From: Atherinomorus stipes
Lineage: Eukaryota; Chordata; Actinopteri; Atheriniformes; Atherinidae
Reading direction: 5' to 3'
Length of the DNA: 64,000 nt
Assembly: GCA_023101725.1 (NCBI GenBank)
Contig: JALJCO010010210.1
Coordinates: 124,001 to 188,000 of the forward strand
Below the pieces are notes generated by a model. That model worked only from the letters and a program-made list of their open reading frames with translations. It made no database searches and was not told the origin of the DNA. This document shows, piece by piece, positions 32,236-43,158 of this stretch. Numbering within the stretch: position 1 is the first letter of the stretch; the number at the start of each line of letters is the position of its first letter. A program made the position numbers and the translations under genes.

Positions 32236-35200
32236 TTAGAGACTTTCAGACTAGACTTCCTGTGATGCCACTTCTATGAGAAATGAGTTAGATTACAAAG
32301 AAACTAAAAATACTATAACAATAATCGCAATAATGTTTAAATTCTGCTCCAATTTTTACTGTTCTTCTACAAAGCAGACATATCCATGCGGGGTGTTGAT
32401 AGCTCGTTTCTCTCATTATTCATGTTAAAACCAGTAAAAAAAAATCTTATAGATATGTTAACAAAGTTGAAAATGAGACTTTTGTTAGAGGGGATTTTAA
32501 TGTCTACAATAAAGATTGCTTAATACAATGTTATTATCCGCTAGAGAAACTTAAAGTACAAGGTTTTTGACCAGTAATTGCAGAAAGTAATATAACCAAT
32601 ATAATTCTCATTTAGTGCAAGACAGTGTCCCATTTCTGTGTCATGTCTGGATTTCACAGACCCCTCAATGTGTCATCATCGCAGACCTCTAAAACCATCA
32701 GAAAGAGCCAGGGAAAATGGTCAGAGTGGTAAAAAAAAAAAAAAAATACTGCAGTCAGCAATAGCCATGAAATCACCAAGCATATTATCGTAAAATGTAT
32801 AATGAAGCAGAGGAAAAATATGGATCACAGCTAGCCGATTCAATTTAAATTTTTCATGCAACTATTTGTCAAAGAAACACCCATCATGAAGCCATACATT
32901 GGTGGGTTTTCATGCATCCCAGACCTGCCAATACATTATGTGTTGATGCCTGAGGCTGTTATTATTTATAATTCACTACTTTTGCCCATACTGTTCCAGG
33001 AGGTAAACTAACTGTAAGGTAAACAATGATGTGAATGGAAGCAACAGTGGATGCAATAGATTAAAAACAGACACAGCTACCTCTGACTCTGACAGCATAA
33101 CTGATGAGTAGCAAGCCTGTGCACCAGAATACTTTGTCATGAGTGACATCTTCATTTTACCATCAATTCCTTTAAGAATAACCGTGATGTCCCTAACTAA
33201 GACGTTTGAAGCACTGCTCAAGTATGCCGGCTCACAGCCGATTCCACTACTTATTCTATCCTGTAGGCTTCAGAGCTGAATTAGAAAATGACTGCACGCA
33301 GGCTTCTCGAGGGAAGAGCAGATACACCGGTCTGCCTTTGCTCTGAGACTTCCCATCCAGATAATGACTTTACATTATTATTTTCATCCTTCTCGCAGCC
33401 AGGGAAGGGACTGTGATTGAATCCAAATCAATCTGTCAGATGGCTAAGCTTGAAAAGCTGATTGTGTTTTAGCAACACACAGCGGAGAGCTGGATTCATT
33501 TACCAGACAAATCAGAACCTTGAAAATATCAGAAAATGCAGAGAGAAATTGAGTCCGAGGCTCGATTTCCATTCAATTGCAGTTTAATTAGATCTCTAGC
33601 CTCTAACTGACTTTCTAATTTTTCAATTAGTAATCAACATTAGATTTTTTTTTTTTTCCTGAGAGGAAATCACATTCAGACTCGCTAATCTAGAACGAGG
33701 AAGCAGATTTAGCTGCGACAAGCAAAAGAGGGAACTATTTCAGAATCATTTAGAAATGTTTGAGTGTGCAATCTTTGGGATAATTATTGCTTTGACAGAA
33801 CAACATGATTTATTTACTGTACATTTCAGTGAGTGATGGACCATGCAGCGCTCGCCACCACACATCAGACGTGGGCTCTCTTTGGTTGGCTGAATGCATG
33901 GTTCATTGTGGTGAAAACACTGGCTCTCAAATAGCATCTCAGAAGTCATTAACACGTTAATTAACTCATGATTATGGAACAAAGAGATTTCAATCATCAT
34001 TTGCAAGTAAGACTATAAATACAGGCAATCCTAAATAATCAGACAAAGCCCCATTTTGCAAACAATCCCAGCCAGAATCTGCAGGATTTCCTGGCATGAC
34101 AACGAACGGATCGGCTGCTGAGATGAAAGTTAGGCCTCAGCTGTAAAGCAGCCTCCACCTGGGTCAGAAGAGCCTCCTCCAGTTAGACCATTCGGAGCAG
34201 GGCACCTCCTTTGAGACTAGAGGGCCAATTACAGCACACACTAATTCATAGCAAGCCGGTAATGAAGTCCCAAATCTCATCAGCTCCAATTAGACAGAAT
34301 GGATCTCTGAAAGGAAGAAAATGAAGAGGGAGGGAAAGAGAAAACAGGGGAAATGAGAGTGGATAAGAAGCACAAAGATATTTAAGATGATTGTGGAGAG
34401 AATTCCTCATCCACATTCAAGATGCTCAAATGGGACTTCGACTTCAGTGTGCATTTGTTTGCATGAAAAATATGTTTGGACTGCTGAGACAGAAAGGTGT
34501 CATATTTACTACAACACCTCTCATAAAGTTTCCCAAAAACATTTTTTTTCCCCAGCATTTCTGTGATTAGCTGTAGATGTTCCTGCCCGGAGGGTCAAAA
34601 AGGCACAGTGTAATATATCTTCTGAGGGGATGTTGCTGTCCCTTTGTGGTAAACCACCCACAGTGGCTAATACATGCTTAACAACCCCCCACACTGCTGA
34701 TCGGGCAGCAGTGGTAACGGAAGAAGCAATAATTTTAATTGGATTACTGAACACTGGGGTAATTTCACTGCTGTTGACAGAACAGACTTCTCACTTACCC
34801 TGTGCTACATTCAAGGGCATACAGATGGATTATGATCTCAGTATGGACTAAAACTATGCTAATACAGGGCAGAAGTGTAGCCAAGGATATGCAAGTCCAA
34901 AGAAGGGACGTAGATAAATCCCTCATTAGTCTGTTTGCATTTTGGCCTGTGTTTGGAGAAGGCTTCAGCCTACAGGGGATTGAGGCAATGAGGAGCAGAC
35001 TCAGGTGGTGTGATCTCCTCTGGGAGTAGCAAATTCTAGAATAACACAATTTAAATGTTTTGTCTGCAACGGCAAAGCCAGCGATTATCCTGAAGTCACA
35101 AGGCCAGTATTGTTAATCCCTGGGGGATATTGCGCATTTGAGGCTAAAAGGCAGCTCTCTTTTATTTGGACTCTTCAAAGAAGCTGAGAATATAACATAT

Positions 35201-35940
35201 TTTAAGAAGATATGGTAATTTATCCTCACGACTCACAAGTTTCTAATAACTAGCCACGCCACTGGTCTGCATCTGATTCTCAGCTTTCTTTGTGTGTGGT
35301 TTAAGGTGTTACTAGTCAGCTTCTCATAAAGTACAACGCAATGTTGTTGTAAAGTAGCAAACAGAGGGAAGCTAAATTTAAAAGCAGAGATGATATAAAA
35401 CTAAGACCAGTTCATCAAATACTCTCAATTGGACCATTTAGATTTCCTTCAGGGGCCAATTTAAGACCTGCTTTGTTTGGAGATATTGCAAAGCATTATT
35501 CATATACAGTAATTATATTGCAACACTATAACATGACAGTAATCTTGGAAGGAGTGATGGTGATGTGTCCCAGTCATATCTGTCTCAACACACATATTCC
35601 CACTTGGTCTAGTTAGATGCAGGAAAATTGCCCTGCAGAACTCATTGCAAATAACAGTAATAAGGCGGTAGAGATGGATAGCTGTGGTGGAACTGAGGGT
35701 TCGAACTGTAAACAAAGCCATACATTACAGTAATGCTACTATGTGGGATTGCCACACCAGCACTAAGAATGACCAAGCTGAGGTTATTAAAGGGTGAATG
35801 CAGTGTTTCAACCTCTAGGTAGACAGTTAATTTGGAAAAATTACTGTATGTGCAGAATGGTTTGAATATTTTATATTACCATACAAAGTTTGGTATTGTT
35901 AATGTCTATGTTAAAATTAGGTTTACCAGGAAAATTTTTA
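32236..35940. other. intergenic, no gene seen; complex sequence
   Basis: No gene or clear transposon in 3.7 kb. The interval includes A and T runs near 32730 and 33641. The part 33440-34330 is complex, AT-rich sequence with several TTTAATTA, TCTAATT and CAATTAGTAATC homeodomain-type cores. Such blocks in TE-poor intervals are often enhancers, but that is inference. Confidence 0.55.
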
Positions 35941-35996
35941 CTTGAAATGAAATGAATGAAAAGTACTTTGTTTATCCCAGAAGGGAAATTCCATTT
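35941..35996 (-). mobile_element. Rex1-like LINE tail, minus strand
   Basis: On the minus strand this reads GGAATTTCCCTTCTGGGATA, then an AACAAAGTACTTTTCATTC end: the same tail as at 8246-8310. Only the tail is present. Confidence 0.65.
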
Positions 35997-36918
35997 GAAT
36001 ATAACAGATTTTTTGTCTTTTGTTTTTTTCAGTTTACCTTAAGTTTTTAATGGAGAATTCACATTTTTTCTCTTCTAAGACAGAGATTACTCAAGCAAAT
36101 CACTGACCACGTTGCAGCTGTACCACACTACACATCCTCATTTCTCTGAGCAGTTAACTGTACAATGAAATAGACCATAATCTTACAAAGAGGTACATGG
36201 TTCATTTCCTAAATTCATAGTTTCAGTGACTTTTACAATGTCTTTTACTGCAACTGCAAAATAAATCTCATGCGACAGTGGGGAGGAGGGGTTGCACCAA
36301 TAGGACCTGCTGATGTAGATTTATTAAGTACAGTAAAACATAACTGTAATAAACATCCTTTCTTTCTCTTCATGACACAACGACCCAGTTGAGTGTTTAA
36401 GGTAATTTATGCATTTTTTGGCAAAAAAAGAAAAAAAAATACAAAGTGAAGATGAATTGTGCATGAAATGCAGGGATGAGCTCATGTTTAAGAATAACAG
36501 AAACATTTAGATGCAGGAATATGACCCTGAACCACAAAATATACGCTTATTAGCTTTTTTATCCTTAAGACCTATGTGAATGGAAGAGAAAGACAGATTC
36601 TTTAATGCATATGTGCATATAGATTTAAAAGTTAATATTTCAGAGGACAAGGAAGACGCACATCAAGTGTCATCTTTGCAAAGATAAATTGATTATGTGA
36701 GGTTTGCATCACCTCTAGACGGGAGAAATACTATTTTATCTTCCTTATTGAGTGAATTGTATAGAATATCCATGTTTAGATTAAAATCAAAATTAAATGC
36801 AGAACAGGTCCAGATGATTGAAAGAGCCAAACATGAACAAAATATATAAAGTCACAAGGTAATAATAAATGAACTTATCAGCAAATATTCTGGAGTATTT
36901 GCTGTTGCTGTGTGGGAG

Positions 36919-36920
<2 letters not shown>
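35997..36920. other. intergenic, no gene seen
   Basis: AT-rich, with A-rich patches near 36420-36440. No feature recognised. Confidence 0.55.

Positions 36921-36953
<33 letters not shown>
36921..36953. repeat. (TG)16 microsatellite
   Basis: Thirty-three bases of perfect TG/GT alternation. Confidence 0.95.
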
Positions 36954-36954
<1 letters not shown>

Positions 36955-37486
36955 GGTGAAAGTCCTTTTTGCTGGTCTATGAAGTGCCTTTTACCTGTTG
37001 TTGTGAATGCATGCAGCACTCATAACAATGAAGCATGAAGCCTTATCTGCTGTTCTCAACATGTTGCCAAGGAATCAGTCATTTCCAAAGCCTAATTTCA
37101 TACTTCCATTTTAACTGAAAATAATATGCAGTCTTCATGGGTGCAAAATTGTCCTTCCCCCTGAAAAAGCCCCATGTGCTGTATGTTCTCGTACAATAGG
37201 CAATCACTACCTACATTAATGTTCAGAGATTCGGTGACCTCTAACAGCCATGAGAGCAGCTGCATGTGGAGAGTAAAAATGGCTTCCTTTATGGTGACAG
37301 TGTTGCAGAATAAAAAAATATAATTAAGTATTTTGATCTCTTACCGAGTAATGTTATCACCTGAACCCATTCAAAACATACAGTCAGCACACCTCCTTCC
37401 TCCTGACAAACACTTGGTGCTTTTGGGAATATTCTGCTCCAATGTGGAAGTTCCAGAGTCAGTTAATAAAGATGGACAAAGTTTGT
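36954..37486. other. intergenic, no gene seen
   Basis: No feature recognised. Confidence 0.55.
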
Positions 37487-37783
37487 GCTCACGTGACCCG
37501 TTGGTTTCTGAAGAGCTAAAGTGAAGCTAGTTGGGCAGTTCTTACAGTCGTCATCTTTACTGTGTCACATGTATCATCACTCCCAGCAAATACAAAAATG
37601 GGCAAAGAGAGGGGGGCTGTGAGCGTAGGGGCAAATGATTGAGAGCCAATGTACTTTGAGCTAAGAGCTAACCGAGCTAACCCAGAGCTAACAAGCTAAC
37701 GAAGATAGGTGGAATAAAGGTAACGTACGCTCAGACTTGCTGCTAGCCAGGTTAAAAAAATTATTGTTGTCCTATTCTGCTAC
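37487..37783 (+). repeat. dispersed repeat, copy 2 (partner at 2956)
   Basis: Second copy of the ~280-bp repeat at 2956-3232, same orientation. This copy keeps a CGTGACCCGTTGGTTTCTG start, a GCAAATGATTGAGAGCCAATG block and the GAGCTAAC-rich centre. It is followed about 260 bp later by a TTTTGGAGCCAGCCCC segment (38075 region), a motif also remembered from common teleost repeats, so the element may extend to about 38200. Confidence 0.55.
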
Positions 37784-38400
37784 AGGCTGAGGACTTCCTG
37801 ATATCAAGCAGGGAGCTAGCCTCTAGCCACCAGCGCTAATGTTAATGCAAGCAGCCGGTCTGCCACCTGTCAATCAAAAGGATTCGCCCCTAATTGTGCG
37901 TAATTCCAAGATTCAATAACGTCTAAATGAATGAGTTATGAAAAAAAAAAAATCCTCACAGTTGACATGAAGGAAAATAAAGCTAAAATTCTGTTTTGAA
38001 CCAGGTTGTAAACATGTTTATTTCTGCTGAGAAGTTAGTATTTCTAACTTGAAAGTATGTGGATTGACTCCCTTTTGGAGCCAGCCCCTACCGGATGAGG
38101 AGTCACCTGCAATTTTTCAGCACTGTCAGCGCTTCCACATCAGTGGGATATGCTCACATGAGTTATATTTCTCTCTTGCAAACTTAGGGATAAATGCTAA
38201 AAGACACCCCCATGGGTCATATCATGCTCAAAAGACCAATTTATTGGTTTGATTGGATGACCTCTTATGTTGTAAGAACTGCATTTTAACAATTAATTAT
38301 ATCTCCTACTCAGCAGGAGTGATGGAAAATATCAATAGGAAATGTAAATGAATAAATGAACAAACAGTTCCATCTATAAAACTGAGCTAAACCTTAATAC
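37784..38400. other. intergenic, possible repeat remnant
   Basis: The stretch 38050-38150 (GATTGACTCCCTTTTGGAGCC and following) resembles a common fish repeat, but no ends could be placed. The rest shows nothing. The 67-codon frame at 38049 lies in this repeat-like part and is not a gene. Confidence 0.4.
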
Positions 38401-39003
38401 TAGAGATGTCCAATATTGACGGCCTACCAATATCATCGGTCGATATCGGCATTAAAATGTGATGTCAGAAAAATATGGGTAAAAAAAAAAAAAAAAGAAA
38501 GAAAAATATGGGTATTTGGTTTGTTGAACCAATATCCAATATTTTTACTAACAAAATCTTGCAAGATCTTGTTCCAGTAGCAGCCGTCCAGCATGTAGAA
38601 AAGTCCTTGTTATTCTGGAAGAACTTCATTTCCCAGCATTCCTTTTAGAGTCATGTGACTACGGTGCAGCTGCTGCTGCTACAGACTGACTTGCGTCAAA
38701 GTTGCTTATAATATATCTGGTTTTAAGTTGTTGGTTAAGTTACAAAGTTGTCAGAAACATTACAACTCTCCACATGTTGGCTAATACCTGCTAGTATCTG
38801 ATATCCGGCAGCCAGATGTCCAAAATGAACTCGTCTGGCTGAGTTAAGGCTATTTTGGGATCTTTGCTCTCGGAGCAGAATAAAGTTGTATTTCTCAAAA
38901 TACGAGCGATACAACCTCATAGTCACCTGCATATATCGGTATCGGTTGATATCGGATATGGGAAATTAAGAGTCAGTAAAAAAGCCAATATCGAACATTC
39001 CTA
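38401..39003. mobile_element. hAT-like MITE of the TAGAGATGTCC type
   Basis: The left end TAGAGATGTCCAATATTGACGG and, on the minus strand, the right end TAGGAATGTTCGATATTGGC are inverted repeats. Further inward are GATATCGGC and ATCGGTATCGGTTGATATCGG, the usual inner repeats of this teleost hAT group. The flanking octamers CTTAATAC (38393-38400) and ATTAACAC (39004-39011) agree at six of eight positions, as an old duplication would. No transposase frame is present. A poly-A insert with its own 13-bp direct repeats lies inside (38468-38513). Confidence 0.7.
38468..38513. repeat. poly-A tract flanked by 13-bp direct repeats
   Basis: GAAAAATATGGGT occurs at 38468-38480 and again at 38501-38513, with 16 A residues and GAAA between. 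It lies inside the hAT-like MITE, so it arose after that insertion. It could be a minimal retroposed poly-A insertion with a target duplication, or slippage. Confidence 0.75.
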
Positions 39004-40011
39004 ATTAACACACCACTTTGTTGCTCTGCTGGTTTTATCCTGTTTCATATAACCAAAATGATAATGTGAATTTGTTCAGTACTAAAACACTTGAGGCCTA
39101 AACATATTTCCATAGACTGTTCCAAGATAAGGTCACAACAAACTCAACAAGGACCTGAGTGCTGAAAGGTTACAGAGGGATGCTGCAGTTACTGCCCACA
39201 GCTTTGAATAGATCACACCTCGCTTTCAGCCATCTGACCTTTAAATACTAGGGGGAGGTTTAGGGTAAGCGACAGGGACGCTTAAACTATTTTATGATGT
39301 TCAGAAATGCTTCTATTTGTCTTTGTGCTCGTATTAAGGTGTGCCTCTAATTTGAATGCTGAACAGGAAACATCTGCCTGGAGTCAGAAAGATTCATCTC
39401 TCTGTCATTTCGTATTCAATCTATCCCTCATCCTCGCAGAGTGGAAGGAAAGCTGAGAGACAAAAAAAATTAAAACACAACAAATATTAATGAGCTGTTA
39501 CACTGAGAAATAACGATGTGTGCACTCCCTGATAGCATCTCTACTTCCTTAATGGCATACACAATTACGAAGCTTCCATTAATATAGAGGATGCAGCCGT
39601 CATCGCTAGGGGCTTCGCTTCAATCACCGCTATGCCTCTAACAGTACACCAGGAAATATTTATTATTCACCCACCCACACACACACACGCATGCATACTG
39701 ACATATACACACACACACTTATAATCTCTCATTTACAAAGTGATCAGCTCACACATATTCATACTCTCACATGCTATACTGTTATCACTGATTCAAATGA
39801 GTGTAGGGTCTTCTGTAAACTGTATATGTGTGAATTTTCATTAGTTCATATGTGAGACATAGCTTGTGTGCGATTGTGAGAGGTGTTGATTTTATGTGTA
39901 CTGTATGTGCAAGTGCTTACTGTAGTATTTGCATGATTTCAGAAGTGTGTGTGAGAGTTAATATATATTCTATCCTATACGGCACCTCATAGTCCTGTCA
40001 GCTAGTTTTCA
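39004..40011. other. intergenic, CA-rich patch, no gene
   Basis: A CA-rich interrupted microsatellite lies at about 39668-39722. The block 39470-39660 is complex, non-repetitive sequence of possible conserved noncoding character. No gene seen. Confidence 0.55.
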
Positions 40012-40419
40012 GATGGTAGACCAGAATTTGGCATAAACAACATGAAAGCATGGATCCATCCTGTCTCGTGTGAAAAGTTCAGGCTGCTGTGTAATGGTGC
40101 AGAGGATATTTTTGTAGGCACATTTTGGGCTCCTTAGTACCAATTAAGCAACATTCAACCACCACAGCCTACCTGAGTATTGTTGCTGACCATGTCCATC
40201 CCTTTATGACCACAGTGGAGCATCCTCTGATGCTGCTTCCAGCAGGATAATGCACCATGTCACAAATAATCTCCAACTGCTTTCTGGAACGCGACAATGA
40301 GTTCACTGTACTCCAACAGCCTCCAGTCACCAGATCTCCATCCAACAGAGCAGCTTTGGGATGCAGTGGAATGGGAGATTCTCATAACAGATGCACAGAC
40401 AATATATCTGCAACTTTAT
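40012..40419 (+). pseudogene. Tc1-like transposase, catalytic-region remnant
   Basis: Continuous similarity to Tc1-type transposases with at least one in-frame stop (codon TAG near 40136) and later frameshifts. The second catalytic aspartate block (QQDNAPCH) can be read near 40235-40261. Part of the following region survives in the frame opening at 40257 (QIISNCFLERDNEFTVL). The reading is cut off by a hAT derivative at 40420. Confidence 0.8.
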
Positions 40420-40692
40420 CAGGGATTCTCAGTCCTGGTCCTGGAGGGCCGGTGTCCCTGCAGCAACACACCTTAGTCCGGGGGTGCCCAAGTCCAGTCC
40501 TCGAGAGCCACTATCCTGCACATTTTGGTTGCATTCCTTCTCCAACACACCTGAATCAAATGAATAGCTCGTTACCAGTTCTCTGCAGAGCTGAATGACA
40601 CGCCTGCCTTAGTCAGACTCACACCTGTCTGCTAATTAGTCAGTGATTTGAATCAGGGTGTGTTGCAGCAGGGAAACCATGAAAGCATGCAG
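40420..40692 (+). mobile_element. hAT derivative inserted in the Tc1 remnant
   Basis: The left end CAGGGATTCTCAGTCCTGGT and the body CTGGAGGGCCGGTGTCCCTG, with AATCAGGGTGTGTTGCAGCAGGG after the inner insert, are those of a teleost hAT derivative. The right ~40 bp, which should mirror the left end, are gone: the body stops after CATGCAG and Tc1 sequence resumes at about 40693. It is interrupted by a smaller relative (40479-40606). No target duplication remains because of the right-end deletion. Confidence 0.7.
40479..40606 (+). mobile_element. innermost hAT derivative with 8-bp duplication
   Basis: The same family as 19641-19862: CGGGGGTGCCCAAGTCCAGTC start, GAGAGCCACTATCCTGC, CTCGTTACCAG, GAGCTGAATGACA. 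The octamer CCTTAGTC flanks both sides (40471-40478 and 40607-40614). The right half of the family sequence is missing; only about eight terminal bases (CACGCCTG against CACCCCTG) remain after GAATGA. The element is thus an internally deleted copy of 128 bp. Confidence 0.78.
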
Positions 40693-40851
40693 TGTGTGTG
40701 ATGCTATCATGTCAATATGGAGCAAAATCTCTGAGGAATGTTTTCAACACCTTGTTGGATCTATGACACCAAAAATTAAGGCAGTTATGAAACCAAAAGG
40801 ATGTCAAACCTGGTGCCAGCAGTGTGGGCCTGATAAAGTGGCCTCTGGGTG
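40693..40851 (+). pseudogene. Tc1-like transposase, C-terminal remnant
   Basis: Reads CDAIMSIWSKISEECFQHLV, then SMTPKIKAVMKPKG, in the frame that opens at 40658 inside the hAT insert. It continues the transposase interrupted at 40420. The right terminal repeat of the transposon follows at about 40829-40851. Confidence 0.8.
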
Positions 40852-40853
40852 TA

Positions 40854-42956
40854 TACATATGTTTTTATTTAGGGTCCTAAAAGTTGAAGGAGTTTATATG
40901 AAAAAGGATGTTCCACGTTACTTATTAGTACTGACTCAATGTTTCTAAGAGGACAATTGTGGGTAAAAATGACAAAATATTTAATCGGAAGTACTTTCAT
41001 TCACACAGCAATGGCATTATTCTGGGTTGAAGACACAAAAATCTGAAGACTCATTCCAAAGTGGAATTCCTGAAGACGCGACGTTGTTGCGTTCTTGTCT
41101 GCACGGCCCAAAACACAAAAATGATGGTGGACCTGCTCACGCCATGCTCACTTTGTATTCACGTTGACGTCACACACAAACAGGAAAAACAACAATCTCG
41201 GACAACGAGGCCGTCTCATTTCAGAAACAATGAAACTGCTTCGAAGTGTGTGGATTATGTAGGCCAGTCCGTAGCCTACGTAGTCCGCACACGTGGTAGT
41301 GTGCAGGTAGTGTTTATTTACTGTCTTTGGTGCAGACCCCGAATTGGGACATACCTTGCGTAAACCCAGCAGAACTTAGGTAGATTTTATGCATGCGCGT
41401 AGACATGGTGGAGTTCTATCAATCTCTATCTATCAACACAGAGATAAAAGAATATTTCTAAAATAAACTAAAACTTTTCTTCAGTAGCCAGTCAATTGTA
41501 TTTAATATAAACTATACAAAACTGTAGTTTTACTGCAGTACAAAATTCTTTTATGTTACTGGTGTTACTGTATCCCCTCATAGATTATGTAGCTCATGTT
41601 GGTCTAATGTTCATTTTGAAAACATTCAAATCAATTTGGTAACTAATTCAATTATTCATCTCATAGCAGTGTTAAAAAAAGAAGAATATCGTAAAGAAAT
41701 TCTTTGTCATGTACACTGCAGCGAAGCCAAGGTCTGCCACTCCACTTAAGCGGTATCTTTATGAGTAGCCAGACAGGAGCACATTCCTCTCTACGATCTT
41801 AATTAACTTCTGCTCTCCTGTGAGGACACCAGCTGAATAAATCTCAAGGACAATAGACAAGATTAATTCATTTATTTACCAAGCAAGCGAAGCTCATCAA
41901 ATGCTAATATGGGCGCATCTCCTTCATACATACAACTCAGCATCCCTTTACCTCGCAGTACCACCATCCCTCCTCGGTAGACACTCTGTTACAGGACTAA
42001 CATACCTGGTTGGAAGGATTTTCTCTTGTTCCAGGCTTGACAGCCTGAAACTACATCAGCAGAGCAGATTTGGAAAAGCTGGCAAATGCATCTCATAAAA
42101 TCCTTTCTTTATTGAAGTAAATACCCACAACACAGTTTGTGCTTTAATTCAATATAAAACACAAATCTCTTCCTACAATGTGAGCATCATCTCCATTGCG
42201 TGTTAACATTTTTCAAGATCCCTTTCTCATCTTTATAGGATCAGAATCTTCAACCAGCAACAAAGTAATAATAATGATAAAAATAACAACTTTCAGTCAT
42301 GCAGCCCTTCTGCTGCTTCCATATTGTCTCCCATTCACTTTGTACAATATAGCACAATGTTTCAATCAAAAGACCAGTTAAAAATGCTTATCAAGGACAA
42401 CCACAAAGTTTTATGTGCACAAATAACTCCATATATAAATATGCTAATAAGCCAGGCCACAGATTTGCTGTGGCTATGATTACATACCCCCGGGGTGTGA
42501 ACCAAATAAAGAGTTTAAAAAAAAAAAAAAAGCCAGCCTCCTCAGTAATTTAATACTCGCCCAATCTGTGCTACCCTCGCTGTAAGCTTCAGCAGAGGTA
42601 CAGTCGCTGTTGCTCTGTGTGCAGGAGACATCAGAGAAATGGCTTGTTTTCCTCTACATAGGAAATAGACATGGGCATGATGGAAATTGCCTCCTTCACA
42701 GACCCCTGTGAAGAGCATTTTCATATTTCCATGCCTTCATCATTTCCTTTGAAAGCCGTGAAGGCAGGGGGGGTACGGAGGGGTGGGGGTGGTTTGGATC
42801 CTGCATGGCGAGTGCTGTTTGATGCACTCACCACCGTGTGTTCAGACTGATCAATGGAACAAGACAAGAAAGCTGCTGGCAGAGCTGTGCTGTACCCCAG
42901 AGTGAGATGACAGTTGGGTAGGCCAATGGGACAGGAGGTAGGTTGGGGTTAACAGC
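40854..42956. other. intergenic, no gene seen
   Basis: No gene recognised. The frame at 41061-41363 lies in somewhat GC-richer sequence with CACGTGGTAGTGTGC and TACGTAGTCCGC patches, perhaps from an unrecognised transposon. The block 41690-42100 is complex sequence without repeat resemblance. Confidence 0.5.
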
Positions 42957-42978
42957 AAAAAAAAAAAAAAAAAAAAAA
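42957..42978. repeat. poly-A run
   Basis: Twenty-two uninterrupted A residues following GGGGTTAACAGC. Confidence 0.9.
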
Positions 42979-43158
42979 GAGTCTGTGGTGGTTCCATTTA
43001 TCTCCTCCCTCTGTTTTCTTTTTGCCTTTGATTTTTGTTGACCAGAATTGACTTGGGGACATTGCTCACCAATAGATCTTTTTATTATTTCTTTGCTATA
43101 AAGTAAGACATGAGAAGTTGCCTCAAAGCTATGGATTAGCTTTGATTATGTCACTACA

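Larger units (their letters stand above)
40012..40851 (+). mobile_element. Tc1-like transposon, 5'-truncated, with two nested insertions
   Basis: Plus-strand sequence encodes successive pieces of a Tc1-type DDE transposase. First is DGRPEFGINNMKAWIHPV, then a stop. The QQDNAPCH block follows near 40235-40261, then SQIISNCFLERDNEFTVL, then the SPDL.PIE block near 40330-40350. After an interruption at 40420-40693 comes CDAIMSIWSKISEECFQHLV. The right end is a TGATAAAGTGGCC..GGGTG terminus followed by TA (40852-40853). The left inverted repeat and N-terminal DNA-binding domain are missing. Stops and frameshifts show it is dead. Confidence 0.85.

Noticed and set aside
35690..35712. tRNA T-arm-like GGTTCGAACTG
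   Set aside because: No acceptor, D or anticodon arms can be built around it.
39668..39722. CRISPR-like periodic sequence
   Set aside because: It is an interrupted CA microsatellite; there are no repeat/spacer units.
41061..41363. THAP-like zinc finger (RRCCVLVCT...)
   Set aside because: Only the first cysteine pair resembles the domain; the later conserved residues are absent.
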